DNA of 43,017 nucleotides. It comes from Lactifluus volemus (Eukaryota; Basidiomycota; Agaricomycetes; Russulales; Russulaceae). The position numbers and the translations under genes were made by a program. Shown here piece by piece: positions 20,629 through 33,610 of the stretch (its first letter is position 1; every line of letters starts with the position of its first letter). The notes beneath the pieces were generated by a model, which had not been told where the DNA came from, made no database searches, and saw nothing but the letters and a program-made list of their open reading frames with translations. Location of the stretch: positions 1 through 43,017 of the forward strand of contig WTXI01000302.1 of the NCBI GenBank assembly GCA_022376515.1, read 5' to 3'.

Positions 20629-23557
20629 TTAGGTGCGACATTCCAAAAGACAACGCACGATCTTTGTCTTCTTATACATCTTCCAACCGAAGAACAAGAG
20701 CGTAAAGACCGGCAGGTTTATATCTTAAACCATGGATATCTATTAACCATGGAATGCATAATTGAGTTGGGTGGCGCACGTACATGCCGCAACGAAGTCC
20801 GGGCCATTGAAATGCCAAAATACCGATAAGCCACTTACGAGGATGAAAAAAATCGACCTGCCAACAGCGTCATGATCTATATACGTAAAATGAAGCATAC
20901 AGCCACGTACCAGAAGACCACATACATTCCAGCATAGGGCTGGAATATGGAACGGTAGGCAATATTTGTGTCATGCCGTTCCAGACCCTGAACTTTCAGT
21001 CCATAATCTAGGAAAGATGTCATCGTCTGGCGGTCGTCATGTGAAAAATATGCCCACAGAATCGAAGATAGGTGACGCCAATCATCAACCAACTGGATAA
21101 AATGGACACATTAATCGGGTCTACTGGGCGAGATGGGCATGACACTCGTACTTGAGGAGGCTTCCAACCGCGCCTCACGATCGTGTTCAGTCCATGCGAC
21201 AAACCGAAGTCGTGAGAGTGGCTCACTCAAATTGACAAACCAACTGAGGCAAGATCAGACCCTGCCTATCTCGATACAAAAAATCACCTACTTGAACACT
21301 TTACCAGAACTGTTGCTGACGTTCAGGAAAGCAAGAAATGAAAAGAGGCCCTGAATACATCACGAGTCGGTATGCATTTCTAGCTGGTATGCTCATGTTT
21401 GGCGTACGGCTGTGATGATAGCGACATAGGGCACGCCATTGTGGGACAAAGTAGTGATAAAGTTTGGGGCATGGCCTTGCACACCGAGCGCAAACAGTAA
21501 TCTCGACGCCGAGTACAACATGCCATTCGCAGATGAGAAAGCACTTGTCAGGACGACGGCATTCACAATATGAGGGAGCACTGAAAATACGAAACGTTCA
21601 GGGAATGAATGGGTCGCATTGAATAGGTACCGACCTTTCACGCCTGCCCGGTTAAAAACAAGCACGAACGGCGATTGGCCCGCGTTGCCTGTTTTTCTGG
21701 GCGAGGGCTGAGAATAGTTAAACCTCGAAGAGTGACAGGACCGACTTGAAAAGTTGTGGATCGTTGGATGGTATGAGCATCCCAACAATCAGGCCAGTAA
21801 GGACCTGCACGGAGATTAATAGATGAAAGATAGAGAGCAACTTATTACAGGATTCACGTAGCAGACGAAGATGCGGAAGAAGACCGTACGCATGGCAGCA
21901 ATCATATTCTTCCGTGGATAACGTGTTTCTGCGGCAGCGCTAGTCGAAGAGTGAAGTTAGACACGACAATTAGACGAGAGGTATACAAACAGTGTGATGA
22001 TTTCCATCCCGCACATTGCGAACGCGGCGTATATTATCCCAAGAAGAAGGCCCAAAAACCTGCCCGGCGCTCCCGGCTCGAGAGCTATGGATCTGTGTAT
22101 CAGTGGCCAGCATTCAGAACCATCAGACGCAGCTCACAAGAGACGAGCGGGCCTGGATGTTTCCAGTACTGTAGTGGGTGAGCCAAGGAGGTGTTCCAGA
22201 ATGATCTCCTTACCTCAAATCCGTGACTATTGGCGACAAGGTTGTTATCAGTTGAACAAGTTGTGAGTTAAGTAGTGACACAGCGGACCGGGTGTGATCA
22301 GGACCTCCGCCAAGGTTTATGACAAGGCCACCAATGATCTGTAGCAGATGGAAGTTAACGAAAGTTGGGATAAGTGGTAAAACATGTATATACCAAGCCG
22401 ACCACAAGCATGACTGCGAGATATCAGCAACTCGGATCGAATTGAGCCAAATAGCCTACGTTTCAAGGTAGCAAAGACAACCTCGGCTAGATACGGCCCT
22501 TAGCGATAGGAATCCACTGGCACTTCACGAAGCTCACTGTTTCCGAAAAATCTTATTTTTGAAATCAAGTAAGAAGGGTAGGCACCTGAATAACTGGACC
22601 GACCTTAGCCCAAGAAGATTGACAGAGTACACGGCAGCAATCAAAACTGCGACATAAATTGATACGTGCTTGGCCTGCACCTAGGTTAATTTCGGAGGTT
22701 TGCCACGAGACGACGCCATACATCATGGTCCCAAAAACTTATTAATACGGCCGCAGCAGTTATTTCTGCGGGAAGAGTGATGGCACAGGTCTAGCGTAGC
22801 TTCAAGTAAAGGTTAGGGCTCAGAAGAATGGATCGTACATAAAAATAGTTCTTGAGCCAAAATCAATATGCATGATACTGTGGAAAGGTCATTTCTTACC
22901 CAGCCAACCTTTAATCATGTCAGGAGCCCGTCAGCGAGCAACTAGTGATAGGTGTATTCCATACTCACAGTGAATCCCAACGCAGGATCTACCCAACGAG
23001 CGGCTGTACCAGTGATACCACGGGTCAACTGCATATTCTTACTTTGGAGAAATGCAAACGACCATAGTGTGTAAAGGACCCAGATACCGGAGCGAATACA
23101 GCCATTTCCGTGACAGATACTATTGAGCTGCAAGTACACCACCTGACGATTAGATCGCGATTAGACGAAGGTGGACAGGACGAACGCGAAAGCCACACTT
23201 CCTACGAGCAAGAAAACTAGAAGCACACCCAATGGCCCTGTCGTTGCTAGAAGCTGGCCTAAGCCTAAGAAAAGGCCAGTCCCAATAACACCGGCGATCT
23301 AGTGCGCGTTGCAAGTTTGAGGTCCCAGGCTTGAAACAGGTAAAGAACTCACAGCGAACCTGATTATGAAGGGACCGTAAGAGACCTTCACAAAATAATC
23401 GAGGATGAACATACATCTGAACGTGGATGCCATTCAGTCTTCTCTGAACCCTGTCGAGGTCCTCATTGTAAAAAGCCGTCACGCCATTACGATCGATGGT
23501 GGTATGGTTGGACGGGAAGCCCTTGGCCTCAGGTTCTACCTGGTGAGAGGGCACCAT
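20629..23557 (-). CDS. Amino-acid permease (APC superfamily), 26 exons
   Basis: Plasma-membrane proton/amino-acid symporter of the fungal YAT type. The chain rebuilds to 521 aa from 26 exons whose phases all agree. Exons run down from 23415-23557, 23353-23359, 23186-23298, 23063-23127, 22969-23003, 22900-22908, 22839-22850, 22722-22790, 22604-22674 and 22538-22551, through sixteen more to 20629-20723. Family blocks appear in the right order: LDRVQRRLNGIHVQM, IAGVIGTGLFLGLGQ, HYAARWVDPALGFTVGWNYF, LPAEITAAAVLISFWDHD, IIGGLVINLGGGPDH, LAAAETRYPRKNMIAAMR, VVLTSAFSSANGMLYSASR, RSIFQPYAGMYVVFW and FFGWKMYKKTKI. Seven exons are 20 nt or shorter and there is no exon over 173 nt, so frame-based gene finding would miss it. 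No inactivating lesion was found. The start follows the usual short N-terminus. Its nearness to the polyketide synthase may be chance. Confidence 0.85.
22839..22908 (-). other. Adjacent 9-nt and 12-nt microexons of the permease
   Basis: Exon 6 (22900-22908) encodes VGW and exon 7 (22839-22850) encodes NYFY. Together they restore the family sequence FTVGWNYFYTCAITLPAEIT. Each has an AG acceptor and a GTAAG or GTACG donor; the intron between them is 49 nt. Confidence 0.75.
23353..23359 (-). other. 7-nt microexon of the permease
   Basis: GTTCGCT lies between an AATCAG acceptor and a GTGAGT donor. It completes HVQMFAIAGVIGTGLF in frame; skipping it shifts the frame. Confidence 0.75.
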
Positions 23558-25925
23558 CGAATGGGAGGAACTAACCAGAGCTCAAGAAGGCGGAAGCCGG
23601 TATAAATGCGAATGGCTGCAAACGGAGACGTTAGAGAGGCATAGTAGTACATACTACTGATAACGGAACCTCTAGTAACGGAATCTTGCAAAGTGCGCTA
23701 TCATCTCGACACGCGCGATGCTTCGCCGCGGCTCATATTGCCACTGGGCAGAGATCGGTTAGTGCCGTGCCTCATTCCGTTGCCAATGCTTCCTTAACAC
23801 CTTAACACTCCTAGTTTTTCCCATCGCAATTCCGACTTCTCTGTTTGTGGTTTCATTATACCCTTGGTCATATATTGGAAGTGTGGGTAAAGTGACGCGT
23901 CTGATTTTACGCAATGGCCCATGGCGAATGACAAATGCCATGGTGGGATGAGCGCAATCAGGCCCAGAACCGAGGGTTCTCTAAACCAGAGCTTCGAAAG
24001 CGGGAGTGCTTCCCTAATTTCCGTCTGGAAGCGGGATTTCTTTGAGCGACAAGATATCAACTGCAAGAACTCGCACCCATTTTCGACCTATCCCCGAGGA
24101 AGAAACCTTCAATGACCCAGTCCAACTGCAAAGGTGAGGATAGTAGTATCCACAGGCCCCCTCAGCTCGATGTCCCTCTACCCATCAAGCGGCGGCACGT
24201 CGGGACAAGCCAGCAGCAGCAGCTCTTGTCATGCGCTCTCGGCTCAAGTTGACAAGGTACAGGTCCAACGTCAGAAGAGCTCAAAGCTAGAAGCTCGAGG
24301 TACAGTGAAGGGACAAGGTTAAGTCAGTTAAGCTTAGTTTAAAGCCTCCGAGAGACCTTCTCCCAACCCACTGTCGATTGAAGAGAACTGAAGTCATCGT
24401 GATAGCACTACATGTTGGCCCGACCACGGTCAAGTGGTTCCTAAACCCTGCTAGGATAGAACTGGTGTAGCAACGGTCAGTCGACAATTTTTCATGCGCA
24501 ATGTGTCCCTCATCCGAACAAACAGCCACACGTCACGGGACATATTTGAAGCTCCGCTCGGCTCTTGAGTCTTGGCGATAATAAACTCCGACACGGTATC
24601 AGCCGGTAATCGTGCGTCGTGCGATAGATTTCTCTTTCGCCACACAACACGATTTCTAAATACACATGCAAATAGGCGGTACTAGATAATGTCGTAGTGA
24701 TTGAGTAAAATCGGAGTGCTCTTATCAAGCCACATAGCTCAGCGGCGTTGGCAATTGCAACGAAGGAAGTACTGTGTCCTCATCAAAGTAGGTGAAACAC
24801 CGTCAAGTTATAGACTACCGCTTGATGAGACACCTGCTGTCACTCAGACCTTCCTGTCAAGTCTATTGTACTGGACGCATGAGTTGCACCAGCGTTGTCC
24901 GAGTCGGCAGTAACCATGCTTGCAGCTATTGTTTCCGCAGGGTCCCTGCCGACAATACAAGACACAGCACGAACTGTTGTGTATGACAGAAACGCCATCA
25001 TAGGGGTCAAGTGACCTTGCAGGCAAGGCTCTGCTTTTCCCCCGCCTGTTCTGCAAGCTCTGGAACATTTAAAGGCAGGTTTCTCTTCTTCAGGTCCACG
25101 GAATTCGATATATTAAATATCAACAAGACATCATGACACAGACGACGTGCTGCAATTACGGGCGGGTTGAGAGATCTTGCAAGCAGGGGGAATTCTGGAC
25201 CTCGTTATTCGTAACTGGGGACGTATCTACCGCGGAGATCAAATGTGTGATCCGGAAGATGAGCGGGATCTAATTTATTTTGCCTTCGGGTCATGCCGCC
25301 GCGGAATGCCGGGGGTTGCTACTAGTTCTTCATTACGCTTGCCGACAGGTTGGGGGTAAAAGTTCAACTTACTATACTGTATGTACTGTATTGGACTATC
25401 GTCCAACCACCTCTTCGCCCATTCAATTTGTCACGTGACAGGGGAACGATGGACTGGTCCAATGTAAGTATCCAGAGAAGATGAGCCGTTGCTGGGCGAC
25501 ATCATGCCAACATGTCATCTAGTCCTTGTGGAATCTAGATGGCGTGATAATGGCATGTAGGGCGGCAGTGACCGGAGCGTGTAGCAATTGGAAAGTGCAG
25601 CCCCTTCAGAGGTGAGATAACTGCCGCTCAAGTCAATTCCTGTACTCACCAAGGTGTTTCCATATGCTGTCCTGAAAAGCAGAATGAATATACGTTATTT
25701 CAGCTACCATCGGGTCCACCGATCGCGCTGCACAGTCGTTTCGGTTAAAGCTGCAGTGGGCACGGTCAAAGGCCACAACAGCCTGAGACTCGGAAATTTG
25801 GATTGAAATCCCCCTTTCCACTATTTATCACAAGGACTTGTACACTGGCAGTAGCGACATTGCAACAACGTGAAGTTCAAGTGCACCGACTAGAACATAA
25901 TAATCTGCAAGTAACAGCGATCACC
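23558..25925. other. Gene-free region between permease and PKS 3' end
   Basis: About 2.4 kb with short frames on both strands, none with a recognised motif or splice-linked continuation. Contains a small perfect hairpin (AGTAGTA-CA-TACTACT) near 23642 and the upstream region of the permease gene. Confidence 0.5.
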
Positions 25926-28900
25926 TCAACGTTCAGCTGTCTCCTCCAAAAAGGCGCAGGCCTCGACGATTGCAGATGAAGTGGATGAGATCTACTGTGA
26001 TCTGAGCATATCACGGCAACTCACAGGAACAAGGAGGGGAAGAACGGGTAGACACGCACGTAAAGATTATGAAATGGCTGAAAATGATGTCCCGGAATCC
26101 CAATGCTTTTAACTGGTACGCCTACTACTGTTTCCCACCCTGTTGAGCAGTCGCTATTCCTATTCGAGAGCCAGTCGGGAATCTCCAGGCTACCGCCGGG
26201 GCAGAAGTTCTCGCAGGAGCGAAGTAATACCACCTGTGGATATGGCCCGCCACCCACGTTTGGGTCGTATTCGAGAAGCAGTTGCGAATTCATTTGGAAC
26301 TGCCGCTTAACCAGCCGGCCTATATTTGATGGAGCTAGGTTACGGTCAAGCTTCACGACTGACTCAATCAAGGTGTCAGAAAGCGGCACGTGATTAAGTG
26401 GGCTAGGCGAGTCGATGAGCACCACGCCCTTCACCGCGACGCCCGACTTCAGTAACTGGCGTGCAGCTTCAAACGCTATAATACCACCAAAGGACCATCC
26501 TGCGAAATTCGGTACGTTAGCAAGGCGTCTCGGAGAAGAAGCCGTATTCCAACCTCCAAGAAGGACAGGCCCTGGGCCAGCTGCTTTGGTTATATACTTG
26601 GCGTACTCTGTAGCCATGGAAGCCACGGATTCCCAAGGTCGGCTATCCATAAAGCGTGGGTTATGGATTCCCCATAAATCGCGGCCCAGTGGAGGAAGGT
26701 CGTAGACGTAATTGATAAGACCACTTCCATCGTGAACGAGGAATAGAGGTGTCTTTCCGGGAAATCCTATCCTCTGCACAGGAGTGATAATAGTGTTGAG
26801 GACAGGAGTGGCCGCTGAGCGATCAGCATCTGAACACGTTGTGTCCCCAGAGCAGGAATTCGTATCCACGTAGAGAGATTTAGAGCTCGCAGGCAGCAGA
26901 CCAGTAATGAACGATTGTACTGCCTTTGCACTAGGATGAGTTGTGAAGAGGTCACTTGGCAACAATACAGAAAAATGGGATTTCAGTACATGATGGGCTT
27001 CGATAGATGCCAGTGAATCGAGACCAAGCGATTCAAGGTCAGCATCTTCGTGTAGCTCCCTTTCCTCAAGGCCGAGAACGGTAGCCAAGAGCGCCCTCAC
27101 ATCTTGTTGCGAGGCATTGCCGTGCCGGGTTTGAAGCTGCTTCACTGGTGGGCTACTAGAGAAAATGACTTCAGAGTCCCCACCATGAGGCGCCTCCGCA
27201 GTACCTCCAACAACGACAACGCCTGGTTTAATGCCACTGGGAGACAGAGACAGAGAAGGACTATCCGGGTAGAGGCTGTACAGGGAATTTTCGAAAACTG
27301 TGGGCGATGACGGAGAGTCTAAAAGAGAATCTGATGAAGACCGCATGCCCACGGAGTGCGCTTTGGAAAGGTGGGGAGAGAAAGGTGGAAGAAGCGAGGA
27401 TCTAGACTCGATCATGTTGCCCCCTTGTGGTTTCGAGAACTCAGGAACAGCAGGTCCCGTCGCCGCTAAAACGAGCTCCAGACTGGCGAGCGGCACTCTC
27501 CGGAAACGTATGCCCTCAAAAACTGCGACAATCCTGTTGTTTTGACCCTGTTCGAGAGCGTATGATTCTGCAAGCATGTCACCCCCATCAAGCCAAGCAC
27601 AGTTAACGTAGACGCCGTAGGGAGTGCTGTCATCGATGAGATGGGGGATCACTTCCACGCAGCCCACCTTGCTACATATGAACGCATCGTCGCCGCTGCC
27701 ACGCATGTTGGCAATAAAACCGGCCACATGAAGTATCGCGTCCATCAGTATAGGATGGACCACAAACTTGAAGCGCCTGTCACAGTCTGTTGAGTCATTT
27801 GGCAATTGAATAGTGGCATAACCTTCTGTGCCATCTGTGCCTATTGTCAGCGTCCGAATCGCGCGGTAGCTTTCCCCATACTCCACGATGCGAGGAAAGA
27901 GGACTTCGTATATACTACTCGTTGTGAATAACTTGTCATCTCTCTTTGAGATAATGGAGGCAACTCGGGACGAGACAACAGCGTATATCAGACTGAATTT
28001 TGAAATAATGCCCGACGCAAGCTGGAGCTGAAAACCGCCGCGGGCATGTGTCTTCTTTTCTCCACAGGATATTGATACAACCTTCCACGATCCTACATTC
28101 TCGGTCTCGAATACAGTCGACGTCTGGACAGTCACGCCGTGATGAGCGCCCTCGCTATACACCAATGGGCTCGAAAATTCAACATCGCGCAAGACGATAA
28201 CGCCATCATGATGACTGAAGTGGAGGAACAGAATTGAAGTTTCAACACTTGCTAATGCGAGCTCCTTGTAGACAGATGCTGGACACAACGGTTGTCCTCT
28301 AACGCAATGCCCGCGTATCAACGTGGCAAGATGAACTATTGGGGTTTCGTGCACGGACGTCAAACCGTTTCCCGAAGATGGTGTTTGTGCCCAGGTATGA
28401 AGGACTGTATAAGGGAGGTCAATGCTCCTAGCTTTTGATCCGGGCAGAGAGGGGATACTGTATGTTGGTGGTGTTTCCTCTTCAAAGCCGACCCAAAAGC
28501 TTGCATTTGACCAGGGATAAGTTGGAAGAGAAGTGTTCGATAAGGGGGATAAATAGGAAAAGACGTTTCGCCACTTGATCTCAAACGGCGAAACGTACAG
28601 TTGTGCCAAGGCGCTGTATAAGGAAGCCATTGGATGTTGCCGCCTGTGCATCGAAGCCAGAAATAGCACACCGTCTTGAATAGCCGAGTTCCTCCTCAAC
28701 GTAGGTAGGACTGTTGCGTGTGGACCAATCTCGATCCACACATCCATGACGGGTAGGGCACGGGCGGCGACGACTGCTTGGATTCCGTCGTGGAATAAAA
28801 CTGGCTGTGTACAATGGCGGAAGTAATATTGAGAGTCGAACACTGAGGCATCTCCTGGAAGAACAACCGTCCCATATACATTAGATATGATGGGAATTGT

Positions 28901-31900
28901 TGGAGGAAAAGTTGTGATGCGTCGTGCTAACGAGGTAAGGTCGTCATGAAGTGGCCGCATGGCATCGCTATGATGGCCGAATTCGACTGGCAGCAAAATA
29001 TTATTGCAGCGCACTATCTTGTCCAAGTAGGACTTCAGCGCTTGCAGCGCGGTAACGGGTCCCGATACGACGTGATCTTCAGGAGAATTGTAACATGCGA
29101 GGGTGATGTCCGAAAATTCTTTCGACGACCCCAAGATCTTGCCAATGGCTGCCGCACTGAGATTGACTGCCATCATCCCATTCGAGCCCGGAGCGCAATG
29201 TTGGGCCATAAAATGCGCTCGATTGGCTATCAAGAGAAGAGCGTCTTGTAGTGTCAACACACCAGCAACAGTCTGCGCGACGTATTCCCCGAGGCTAAAT
29301 CCAAAACAATTAGACGACGAGCAGGCTTTCCAGTGACAGTGCGATCACCTGTGGCCAACAACTAGGGCTGGTGTGATACCCCAGGATATCCACAACTGAG
29401 CAAGACCATACTCCAGTGCAAAAATTGCGCTCTGATAAACTTCCAATTGTTCTGCTTCCGATAGTCCATTGCTATCCTTTTCTGGGGCGATGACTTGTAC
29501 CACACCGGCAAAACCGGACTTCACCAAGAAAGCATGACATCGATCAATGATACCCCGGAAGAGCGGCACGGATCTATAAAGTTCGCCACCCATACCAAGA
29601 TACTGTCCACCCTGGCCAGAGAATACAAACGCAGCCTTTCCGTCTTGGTTGGAAACTCGGATAGGTGGTCGGCCGGAGAGTAACCCTTCAATAAGATCCT
29701 GTCTCGTCTGAGCTGTAAATGATATCCGATGTTCATATATCTGGCGGCGTGCTGTTAGAGTGTAAGCAACGGTGCTTAGAGGAATATCTCTAGCATTTCT
29801 GCTACCGAGCCAATCGATCAACCGTGCGCGCATCCTGTCAAGTGCTACCCCCGTCTTTGCGGACAGTCCGAATATATAAGGAATAGTGGAAGGCACTGAC
29901 TCCCTTGGGATATCAGGAGGTACAAACTCCTGCAGAAGAAGAGCACCGTTTGAACCGGCAGCGCCAAAGTTATTCAGGAGGGCCATACGCGGCCAGCCCT
30001 CCCTGGTAGGGCTCCATTGTTGACTCTCAGTGTCAATCAGAGTATGATCAGCGTCAAGTTCTGAGATCCTCGGATTCAGGTTGGTCAATGATATGAGACG
30101 TGGGATGGTGCGGTGCTGTAGCATGAGAAGGAGTTTGGCAAGCCCAGCAGCCCCGGACGCGGCTTCCAGGTGGCCGATGTTCGCCTTAATTGATGTAATG
30201 TGAAGAGGATTTTCTGCTGAGCGGTTCGCGGCAAATACATGTCGTACACTTGCTAGCTCGTCCACATCGCCCGATTGGGTGCCTGTGCCGTGCGCTTCCA
30301 CAACATTCACATCTTCGGGGGCGACTCTACTTTTCTCCAAAAGCTGCCTAAACAGCTTGACTTGGGTGGGAATATGTGGTTGTGTTATGGAACGGGCCGC
30401 GCCGCTTTGATTCACCTCCACCCCGCGAATGACGCCAAGAATGCGATCGTTTTCAGTTTGTGCGTCTGATAGCCGTTTCAGCACAAACAGACCGCAGCCT
30501 TCCCCTCTGGAATACCCATCAGCAGAGGCGTCAAAGACTCTGCATGGCCCAGTTGGGCTGAGGAAATGACCGCGATCTAGACCTAAGAACATCTGAATGA
30601 CGTGATCAAGCTGATAACCAGGGAGGCGACCAGTGCGTTGCTTACATCGGGGCTCGTAATCACGTTGACGCCACCTGCCAAAGCAGCGCTACAATCTCCG
30701 TTTAACAATGCGCGGCACGCTTGGTATATAGCCACCAAGGATGACGAACAGGCCGTGTCTACGACCACTGAGGGGCCTCCGAAACCCATGGCATGCGAAA
30801 TCCGACCACTTAGAAATGCGCGTAGTGTACCTGATTTGTGGCGTGCCCAAATTCAGTATGGGAGAACAACAACAGGGATAAAACTCGCCGGTGCTGTAGT
30901 ATACATCGATGTTGTGACGTAGGTTCTGCACATAGTCTCCCGTAGCCGCACCCACATAGCACCCAAAAGTACCCGGATTAAAGGACCGGGACGCATTCGG
31001 AACGTATCCAGAGTCCTCTAAAGCCTCATAAGCTGTTTGAAGAAGTATCCGCATCTGGGGATCCATGCTACGCGCCTCACGCGGCGAGATATTGAAAAAT
31101 TCGTGATCAAATTTGTCCACATCTTCCAGGAAATTGCCGGTGTGTGTCCTCATGGAGCGACCATACCGGCCTGTCGTATAGTCATCGACTCGGAAACGGT
31201 TCACTGGCACCTACACCAAGAATGAGACACCGGAATTAGCAACGGTAAGATTAGCCTCACCTCCGCTAGGGTATTAATTCCTTGCTCTAAGATCTCCCAT
31301 AGCTTTGGCACAGTAGGCGCTCCCGGAAAGTTTACCGCCATACCGACGATGGCGATGCAATCGTGACCGGGTTCGGAGATCGCATCTTTCTTCGCATCAT
31401 CAAAGACCAAGTGATGTATCGTAGAAATACCGCAGCGAAGGACAACCTTTTCCATGCTTCGAATCAAACCAGTGCCTGGACCGACGTTGACAAGGTGCAC
31501 GGTTTCGTCTTTAGGGATGGAATGAGCAACAGCATTCGTCACCTTTACCCAATTCACCGGCTGAATAAGAATCATATCGATAACTAATTGCACCAACGAC
31601 CCATTCTGGTTTGCTTCCAAGGTCTCCCCAGTGAACGTGGAACGAATTGGACAAACAATATCGGAAAAGGTGGGGAAACGGATCTTGCGACGCCACAGGT
31701 CCTCTAGAACTTCTTCACGAACACAAGTATTGCGTGGAGAGTGGTACATTGTGCCAATAGGAGCTTCTCGAACAGAGATCGTTTTGGAAAGGGTGGCAAT
31801 AAATGAATCGAGGATGTCCGGGTGACCAGAGACGGTGATACACTGTTCATCGTTGATCGCGCTCACACATAGTGGAGAGGATTCGCCATGCTTCAGTAAT

Positions 31901-32554
31901 ATTCAATGTACTCATCCTGGCCGTAAGAGGGGGATTTACCTGCTGAAAAAACCGATTGATCGCCTCTTCCGCGGCATGGTGTTCTATCCCAAGAAGTATA
32001 CGGCTCCAAGAACGGTCATCATTAGAGGCCACGAGTGCGCGTCTCCTGTAAGATTGGGTGCGCACCCCAATCCACAAGGCAACACGAAACGCAGAAGTAG
32101 CATTGCAAAGCAAATCCATCAAGGTCGCTGACGTTCCAACCACGCAAGCGGATATGACTCCAGAAGAAAACCCGATGATTCCGGCGCTATATCGACAGTT
32201 CTGCTGGAGTGGTGCGGCAAAGGCGTTCGACGCAGCCCCGATGTTTCGTGTTGCCCAATCGAGATAAATGAGGACCTGTAGAAGAAGCAATTTTGTACCA
32301 GATATCACAGGGTTGCGAAGATAGCTGTTTGGTGGCACGAGAAGTGATAAGGGCCGATCAAAGTCGGCAAGGTTCACGCCGATTATCTCCTTTTCTGTAT
32401 CCGACAGGGAAGAGAGTTCAGAATGAAAAGCTTCGAAACAGGAGGAAAGTAATAGGGTCCCTGTAGGGGATGACGAACTAATGATCGCCTGATCCTGCAC
32501 ATTGACCGAAGTGGTCCCTTGACCAGGAAAAATAGGGATATTCAGGTGTTCCAT
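25926..32554 (-). CDS. Non-reducing polyketide synthase, SAT-KS-AT-PT-ACP-TE
   Basis: Iterative type I synthase that builds an unreduced aromatic polyketide from malonyl-CoA. Eight exons (31940-32554, 31261-31890, 30889-31210, 30646-30830, 29349-30592, 26554-29294, 26060-26499, 25926-25991) give 2080 aa. SAT: about 1-370, with GFSSG where a Cys nucleophile is usual. KS: about 378-800, with Cys550 (DTACSSS), His685 (VEAHGTGT) and His725 (NIGHLEAA). AT: about 903-1210, Ser999 in GHSLGEY, a motif completed only by splicing. PT: about 1300-1600, His1328 ([10 protein letters not shown]) and Asp1517 (HPILMDAIL). One ACP, Ser1759 in LGLDSL. TE: from about 1830, Ser1915 in GWSFGG and a C-terminal GHHFQPFH. 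No KR, DH or ER. The layout matches basidiomycete orsellinic-acid-type synthases; the actual product cannot be read from sequence. Transcribed divergently from the zinc-cluster regulator. Confidence 0.95.
26500..26553 (-). other. In-frame 54-nt intron at the TE nucleophile
   Basis: Donor GTTGGA, branch-like TGCTAACGT and acceptor CGCAG. Removal gives LLGGWSFGG; retention keeps the frame open and adds 18 residues directly before the catalytic serine motif. Confidence 0.8.
30831..30888 (-). other. GC-AG intron in the PKS ketosynthase
   Basis: Donor ACCG|GCGAGT and acceptor AAATCAG. Only this junction restores [18 protein letters not shown] upstream of the active-site Cys in frame. The intron is 58 nt. 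Confidence 0.8.
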
Positions 32555-33592
32555 GTGTTTGCTCTTTTCAAGCTGTATGAGCCCAGGGAGTGTACCTAGT
32601 TATAACAGAAGTGTGTCAATGTCGAGAAACTTGGCAAGCCCCCGAGAAGACAAATGATGTGATCAAAGTGTGAAACAATCCACGGCGCTCTGAATAAAGA
32701 AAGAGGCGGTGTCAGAGACGAGGAACTGAGACGGGAACGGCTCTGTAAGCGGACTTATGGTGCACTTGGGTCACTGAAAACAGGATAAGAACCAGAACGA
32801 CACGGAAAACTACGCAATTTTGGTCCCCAGATGGTTCTAAAGCTCGATTTCCAAATAGTAGTACGTACCACGTTTTGGAGAGGCGAAAGCGCAAAGGGCG
32901 CATGCCAATGGATTGCGAAACAAGTGCTAGACTCGGAGTCGGACATGGAATGGGCTACCGGCACGGGAAATAAAATTCACGGAGAATGGCGAGTGGAAAG
33001 CTCTTCGACCCAGGTGGTAAAATTGAGAATAAAAGGCCGTGAACGTGTCCACACGTCAACGTTCACAAGGGCTAGTCCCTGTAAAGCGCAGCGAAAGCCA
33101 ACATGGGAAATTAGAAACCACCGCGTGACCTGTCACATAGTCACATTTGTGGAGGGCCACTGAAAAAAACCGACCAAGCGAGCTTCCTCCTGATCGTAGC
33201 AGTGCTGGTCCATCTCGATTGAAGAGCAGTAGTTTCTCTAACCATTACGTGGTGGTAATCCACGCCAACTTGAATACATGTGGAGTTGGACTTTCTGGAA
33301 AGCGCGGCTCATCCATCAGTCCGACGATCATCTTTTTCACGTTAGACATACTCGTTCTGGTAACCTCAAACGCTATCATGATCACCCCAGGTAAACAGCC
33401 TTGTCCGAGTAACCCGATCAAACAAGTTGAGCTTGGAGCTCAAGGACTCCGAGTCGCGCTGATGCGTATGCTTTGAGCATGTGGAAGATACCAAGAAAGT
33501 AGTAAGCGCAATTTCCCATGAATATTTTTTTGTAAGAAAAAGGGGGTTGACGTTCCCTTGTAGGCAGGAACCACAAAGTGGTGATCGCATTC

Positions 33593-33610
33593 TCCGGACG
33601 CGCGTCCGGA
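33593..33610. promoter_or_regulatory. Perfect 18-bp palindrome, CGG-N8-CCG
   Basis: TCCGGACGCGCGTCCGGA is identical to its reverse complement. It holds inverted CGG/CCG triplets 8 bp apart, the kind of site bound by Zn2Cys6 dimers. It lies about 1.04 kb upstream of the PKS start codon. Binding by the local regulator is inferred only. Confidence 0.45.

Noticed and set aside
26021..26060. Direct read-through of the PKS to a stop at 26021 (ending in FFPSLFL)
   Set aside because: A donor GTGCGT at 26059 and an acceptor AGTAG at 25992 give the end [19 protein letters not shown], which looks like a normal TE C-terminus; the read-through tail does not.
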